DNA of 9,991 nt from JAHELQ01 sp965603365 (lineage in GTDB: Bacteria > Acidobacteriota > Aminicenantia > UBA2199), in contig CBFDCR010000121.1 in assembly GCA_965603365.1 (NCBI GenBank), forward strand, positions 1 to 9,991, given 5' to 3'. Position numbers and translations under genes: made by a program. The notes under the pieces were generated by a model, which saw only the letters and a program-made list of their open reading frames with translations, searched no databases and had not been told where the DNA came from. Of this stretch, positions 6,168-9,991 are shown in pieces (within the stretch, counting starts at the first letter, position 1; every line of letters starts with the position of its first letter).

Positions 6168-9100
6168 ATGAGTGAGATCACGATCCTACATTTGTCCGAC
6201 ATCCATTTTAAGAAGGATATGGAGGGCAAGTATCCACCGTACCCAGATAAGGTCGGCCGGTGGATGATAGACCGCATTAAACAACATCTCGATAATAACA
6301 AGGGCAAACCGGACGTTGTGGCTGTTACCGGGGATATTGCCTTCTCCGGTAAAGAGTCGGAGTATGAACAGGCCGCTCAATTTTTTGAATCCCTAAAATC
6401 GGTTTTGCCCGCCGAAACCGTATTCCTGGTGGTGCCGGGCAACCACGATGCAGACCGGGAAAAAGTAGATAAATTGCTCAAACTCCACGACATCGTACAG
6501 AGGGGGGAGACCGACCTGTTCTTGAAGGATACCGATAAGATCAATATATTTGTCAATCGAAAGTTTGCCTCTTACTACGAGTTTGTAAATCAATTAAACT
6601 CCGATCTTTACGGATCTTCCGCTGACTACTATTGGATCAAGGACTTTGAGGATAAAGAGGTCTCCTTCCTGGGTCTCAACACTGCCTGGGCCTCGGAAGG
6701 GGATAACGAGTATCAAAAGATCGCCCTGGGCTGCCGCCAGTTAACCGGGGCCCTGGAGAGAGCCAAAGCCTCCCATAAGATTATCCTGCTGCACCATCCC
6801 TTGAGTGACTGGCTGGAATTAAAAGATGTAAACGAATGCAAAAAGGAGATATTCAAGGAGTGCCGATTACTGCTCCACGGCCACAACCACCAGGATGCCG
6901 CCCTGGTGATGATTGACCCCGATCATGCCCTCATCTCTATGGGAGCCAACGCCTCCTACACGACGGATAAGGACGGTTTTATCGGTTTCCAGTTCCTCCG
7001 GGTCCGGTTTCAGAATGAGGGCTGCTGCGTCCGGGTATGGCCCTACATTTTCGATAGACGGAAAAATAAATTTGTACCGGACCGTGAACGCTGGGATAAC
7101 CAGAAGGGGGAAGTCTATTTCGATATCGATACAGCAGCCCTGAACACACCGGCAGAGGAATCCCCCCGCCCCGCCGCCCCCCTCTATATTCCAGAAGAGT
7201 ACAAAAACTGGCTGGAGGAGTTTCACTCCACCATGGCCATTGACCAACTGGCCAAAAAAGGGGAGGCCATTACCATCAGCCTGCCGGAGGTATATATTCA
7301 CCTCGAGACTGCCAATCCATTCTATAAACCTGACCGGGAATCGTTGGAAAAGGATCTGGGAGGGGATCTGCGTAACGGAAGAATCGTAATGAAGGGCAAA
7401 AGTGAAAAGTCAAAGGAACCGGCCACCATCGACATCGAAAAACTAATGGAGAGGGCAGACTGCCTCCTGCTGCAAGGCGCTGCCGGTATGGGCAAGACCA
7501 CACTGGTGAAGCACCTGTCCTATACTATTGCTCACGGTTTGGGGTCTGCTTCCCTTAATGGCCTGTTGCCGGTTCCGGTATTTCTAAGAGATATCTGGCC
7601 CCTGTATGAAAAAGAGATCAAATCACCGGGAAATTCGGTCTCCTTTGAATCGCTGCTGGAAGCCTATTTAAAGAAGATTTGCTGTCCACTTAACCTGGAA
7701 ATTATTGGAAATTACCTTTCACAGGACAGGGCCCTGTTTCTCCTGGACGGCACAGACGAGATACCGGAACGGCTCCGGGCCGGTCTGGTGGAGATGATCG
7801 CTTCCTTCCGCTTTGCCCATAAAGAGAGCCGTTTTCTGTTAACCGGTCGGCCCCACGGGATAGCCGGAAAGGCCCAGGAACGCTTCGGCAAATATCTACA
7901 GGATATCGAGCCGCTGGATCGGGAAAAGATCGAGACCTTTATCGAAAAATGGTTCCGGGCGGTTTCCGGCCGGGCCAGGGGATTGGCAGATTTGACCGCC
8001 AAAGACATGATATCAGATATCCGGGAGCATGAGCATATATCGGTATTTACCCAGAACCCGCTGTTGTTAACGGCCGTGTGCATCCTCTACCAGGTGGGCA
8101 AACGCATCCCCGAACAGCGGGCCGAACTATATAACAGGATCGTGGAAAACCTGTTGTTCAAGCGTTTCATAAGTACTACAGATACGGATAAGGTGAACCG
8201 GGTGCGGGAGTTTTTGATGCTGCTGGCCTTTACCATGCAAAAGGCCCATGTCAGGGATATGGAGGTGGGAGAGGCCAAAGATATGTTAAAGACCGTTTTT
8301 CAGCGGGCGGTTGATGAGAAGCCGAATGACTACAAACAGCGCCTCGACACCCTGTTTGAGGAGATCGAGCCCAACTGCGGCCTCTTGAATCGCCTGAGCA
8401 GCGGGGATGTCGGCTTTAGCCATCTCACCTTCCAGGAGTTCCTGGCGGCCAAACACATGATCGACCTGGACATCGGCTACCGTCCATTCCTGGACCAGGA
8501 GTGGTGGGAAGAGAGCCTTCAACTCTATACCGGCTTGATGAACCTGGAGCGAAAAAAGCGCAGCAACCGGGTGGTGCAGGAAATTATAGAGGCTGGTCCA
8601 GGGGACAGCAAAGAGGGGAAAAGACTATGGTTGTTGGGGGCAAGGGCGCTGCGGGACTTCCAGGCCTCCAAGCGGGATACCGCCACTATAAAACTGGCCC
8701 GTCAAAAAATGTTGAACCTGATGGAATCGGACACTGACGAAAGGATTCGTTTCCAGGCGGGAGATATCCTCGGTTACCTGGGCGATCCCCGTTTACAAAA
8801 AGACACGATGGTATTGGTGGAAGCGGGCGAATTTATCAGGGGATCGAAAAGAAGGCAGGGAGAAAAAAGAGAGAGACCACAAAAGAAAATTTATCTTGAT
8901 TCTTTTATGATCGGCAAATACCCGGTCACCAACCGGGAGTTTAAAGAATTTGTGGATGACGGCGGATATCAAAAGAAGGAATTCTGGACCCCCGAAGGTT
9001 GGCAGTGGCACGAAAAGGAAAAAATTTTTGAGCCACGATACTGGCATGACCGCAAGTGGAACGGCCCCAACTTCCCGGTGGTGGGGATCAGTTGGTTTGA

Positions 9101-9548
9101 GGCCGATGCCTATTGTAAATGGTTGAGTCATAAAGCCGGTCAGCAGTATCGCCTGCCCACCGAGGCAGAGTGGGAAAAGGCGGCCAGGGGCACAGATGGC
9201 CGGGAGTACCCCTGGAGTAATGAATTTGACAAAAAAAAGTGTAATTCACGTGAACTGGGACTGGGCCGTACCAGCCCGGTAGGTATGTTCCCGGAAGGTA
9301 AAAGTCCATACGAGTGCCTGGATATGGCTGGCAACGTGTGGGAGTGGTGTTGGGATAGGTTTGATGATGAGTATTACGAACAGAGCCCGGACAGGAATCC
9401 GCAAGGGCCTTCGAAGGGCGTCTTCCGCGTCCTGCGGGGCGGCTCGTGGTTCCACCTCCCCGACCTCTGCCGGTGCGCCTACCGCAACGGCCTCCACCCC
9501 GCCAACCGTGCCTACCTTGCTGGCGTCCGCCTTGCCAGGTCTTTGTAA
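6168..9548 (+). CDS. Metallophosphoesterase-NACHT-FGE-like protein, DGR target 2
   Basis: Paralogue of the protein encoded at 2276-5602, with 1126 residues and the same order of domains. The phosphoesterase ligands are D11-x-H13, GD at 55-56, GNHD at 91-94, HH at 209-210 and GHNH at 238-241. The NACHT part has Walker A at 437-445, Walker B at 524-531 (FLLDGTDE, Thr where the paralogue has Leu), TGR at 559-561 and NPLLLT at 630-635. The FGE-like domain starts near 882 and ends with VR2. An extra ~18 residues lie mostly in the linker before the NACHT domain (about 385-420). The first FGE-type cysteine position holds His1096; Cys1101 is kept. AAGGAGG at 6153-6159, 8 nt upstream, supports the start. 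The N-terminal two thirds have diverged clearly from the paralogue, but the last ~450 bases of coding sequence are nearly identical, as expected after conversion or a recent exchange. Confidence 0.95.
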   Translation: MSEITILHLSDIHFKKDMEGKYPPYPDKVGRWMIDRIKQHLDNNKGKPDVVAVTGDIAFSGKESEYEQAAQFFESLKSVLPAETVFLVVPGNHDADREKVDKLLKLHDIVQRGETDLFLKDTDKINIFVNRKFASYYEFVNQLNSDLYGSSADYYWIKDFEDKEVSFLGLNTAWASEGDNEYQKIALGCRQLTGALERAKASHKIILLHHPLSDWLELKDVNECKKEIFKECRLLLHGHNHQDAALVMIDPDHALISMGANASYTTDKDGFIGFQFLRVRFQNEGCCVRVWPYIFDRRKNKFVPDRERWDNQKGEVYFDIDTAALNTPAEESPRPAAPLYIPEEYKNWLEEFHSTMAIDQLAKKGEAITISLPEVYIHLETANPFYKPDRESLEKDLGGDLRNGRIVMKGKSEKSKEPATIDIEKLMERADCLLLQGAAGMGKTTLVKHLSYTIAHGLGSASLNGLLPVPVFLRDIWPLYEKEIKSPGNSVSFESLLEAYLKKICCPLNLEIIGNYLSQDRALFLLDGTDEIPERLRAGLVEMIASFRFAHKESRFLLTGRPHGIAGKAQERFGKYLQDIEPLDREKIETFIEKWFRAVSGRARGLADLTAKDMISDIREHEHISVFTQNPLLLTAVCILYQVGKRIPEQRAELYNRIVENLLFKRFISTTDTDKVNRVREFLMLLAFTMQKAHVRDMEVGEAKDMLKTVFQRAVDEKPNDYKQRLDTLFEEIEPNCGLLNRLSSGDVGFSHLTFQEFLAAKHMIDLDIGYRPFLDQEWWEESLQLYTGLMNLERKKRSNRVVQEIIEAGPGDSKEGKRLWLLGARALRDFQASKRDTATIKLARQKMLNLMESDTDERIRFQAGDILGYLGDPRLQKDTMVLVEAGEFIRGSKRRQGEKRERPQKKIYLDSFMIGKYPVTNREFKEFVDDGGYQKKEFWTPEGWQWHEKEKIFEPRYWHDRKWNGPNFPVVGISWFEADAYCKWLSHKAGQQYRLPTEAEWEKAARGTDGREYPWSNEFDKKKCNSRELGLGRTSPVGMFPEGKSPYECLDMAGNVWEWCWDRFDDEYYEQSPDRNPQGPSKGVFRVLRGGSWFHLPDLCRCAYRNGLHPANRAYLAGVRLARSL
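9414..9538 (+). repeat. DGR variable region 2 (VR2)
   Basis: It aligns without gaps to the template at 5794-5918. There are 14 differences, all at template adenines (8 to T, 5 to C, 1 to G) and none elsewhere. Residues altered relative to the template are 1086, 1095, 1096, 1097, 1100, 1109, 1115, 1116 and 1117. Two template AAC codons (residues 1107 and 1113) are unchanged, which shows the copy is recent. The 3' boundary matches the template through 9538. Confidence 0.94.
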
Positions 9549-9673
9549 CTACTTACTACTTTACGTCTTTACTACTTTCGCCACCACACATTGGGCGTCC
9601 GGTAACCCGGGTGAGCGCAGGGCGGCGTGCCGTAGGCCGCCAGGCCCGAAGCGAACCCCCGGCCGCGCGAAAA
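9539..9673 (+). repeat. 135-bp repeat downstream of VR2 (copy 2)
   Basis: Second copy of 5593-5727, with two differences (9607 and 9649). Similarity stops abruptly after 9673. No template repeat follows it here. Confidence 0.9.
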
Positions 9674-9876
9674 TCCCGGACCAAAATAGTATAATCCCTG
9701 CAAATTTTTTAATTACGAATGGGAATACGGAGAGAAAGAAAAAAGGGCCCGGTGACAGAAAAATATTGTGGCGCTGTTGTGACATTGTTTTTTATTTTTT
9801 TTATTTAATTTTTTTAAAAAAATCGGGCAAGAATCCCAATAATAAAGGCTCTACAGGGTTTTCCAAATCAGATATC
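9674..9876. other. Gene-free AT-rich spacer up to the tRNA fragment
   Basis: No supported gene lies here. The section 9786-9827 is almost only A and T, with long T runs, and could serve as a weak transcription stop or a bent-DNA region beside the attachment site. The inverted repeat tcagat (9868-9873) and atctga (9888-9893) flanks the point where tRNA similarity begins. Confidence 0.5.
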
Positions 9877-9937
9877 TTAGACTCAAAATCTGACGGGGCA
9901 TAGCCCTGTGGGGGTTCGATTCCCCCCTCCGGCACCA
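9877..9937 (+). tRNA. 3' part of tRNA-Leu(CAA), probable attachment site
   Basis: The anticodon stem-loop (9877-9881 with 9889-9893, anticodon CAA at 9884-9886), a long class II variable arm (9894-9899 with 9903-9908, one G-U), the T-arm (9910-9914 with 9922-9926, loop TTCGATT), a 3' acceptor strand ctccggc (9927-9933), A and CCA are all present. The matching 5' acceptor strand gccggag and a D-arm are missing upstream. The gene is thus cut at the anticodon stem, a typical crossover point for tyrosine integrases that use tRNA genes. I infer this is the distal att copy of an element lying to the left, with the intact tRNA outside the window. No gene is visible in 9938-9991. Confidence 0.75.
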
Positions 9938-9991
9938 CCTTTCGGGGGATTCCCAACAAAAAAGTCTGACGCCGTTGTGACGTGAGAGTGA

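Noticed and set aside
9840..9937. A complete tRNA-Leu gene
   Set aside because: No 5' acceptor strand complementary to ctccggc and no D-arm can be found upstream of 9877.
1..9991. A reverse transcriptase or Avd gene inside the window
   Set aside because: No frame on either strand outside the two large genes is long enough for an RT, no RT-like motif was seen, and no Avd-sized gene lies near the template.

Overview
The window centres on two large paralogous genes on the + strand (2276-5602 and 6168-9548). Each encodes a three-part protein: an N-terminal calcineurin-like metallophosphoesterase, a central NACHT-type STAND NTPase, and a C-terminal formylglycine-generating-enzyme (FGE)-like domain with the C-type-lectin-like fold. 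Between them, at about 5794-5918, lies a non-coding third copy of the last ~125 bp of these genes. Aligned base by base, the two gene 3' ends differ from this copy at 14 positions each. All 28 differences fall on adenines of the copy; the only other mismatches are two adjacent bases at the extreme 3' end of the first gene. This is the signature of a diversity-generating retroelement (DGR): a template repeat (TR) and two variable regions (VR1 and VR2). The reverse transcriptase is not in the window, so it must lie outside it or act in trans.

Layout. 1-2275 holds no convincing intact gene. It contains a decayed leftward reading frame with its own terminator (250-665), a possible 48-codon leftward ORF (1635-1781), four copies of a G-rich motif, and an unusual density of palindromes, including a ~180-nt fold-back (1162-1340) and a compact cloverleaf of three hairpins closed by an outer stem (1976-2149). 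Then come gene 1 with VR1 at its 3' end, a 135-bp repeat, the TR, structured RNA and a strong terminator (6020-6080), a candidate promoter, gene 2 with VR2, and a second copy of the 135-bp repeat (2 differences in 135). At 9877-9937 there is only the 3' part of a tRNA-Leu(CAA) gene. It looks like the distal attachment site of an element integrated in a tRNA gene, which would place both genes near the right end of an integrated element extending leftward.

How it may work (inference). The domain order effector-NACHT-sensor matches STAND-type conflict and defence proteins. Retrohoming from the TR would rewrite the ligand-facing residues of the FGE-like sensor in either paralogue and leave the effector and switch domains untouched. 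The first cysteine of the canonical FGE copper-binding pair falls on a mutagenised codon, so the domain is probably a binding surface and not an enzyme.

Organism. Strong AAGGAGG-type ribosome-binding sites 8 nt from the starts, mixed GC content and a CCA-encoding tRNA suggest a Firmicute, perhaps a Clostridia-like anaerobe. This is tentative; nothing in the window fixes the taxon.
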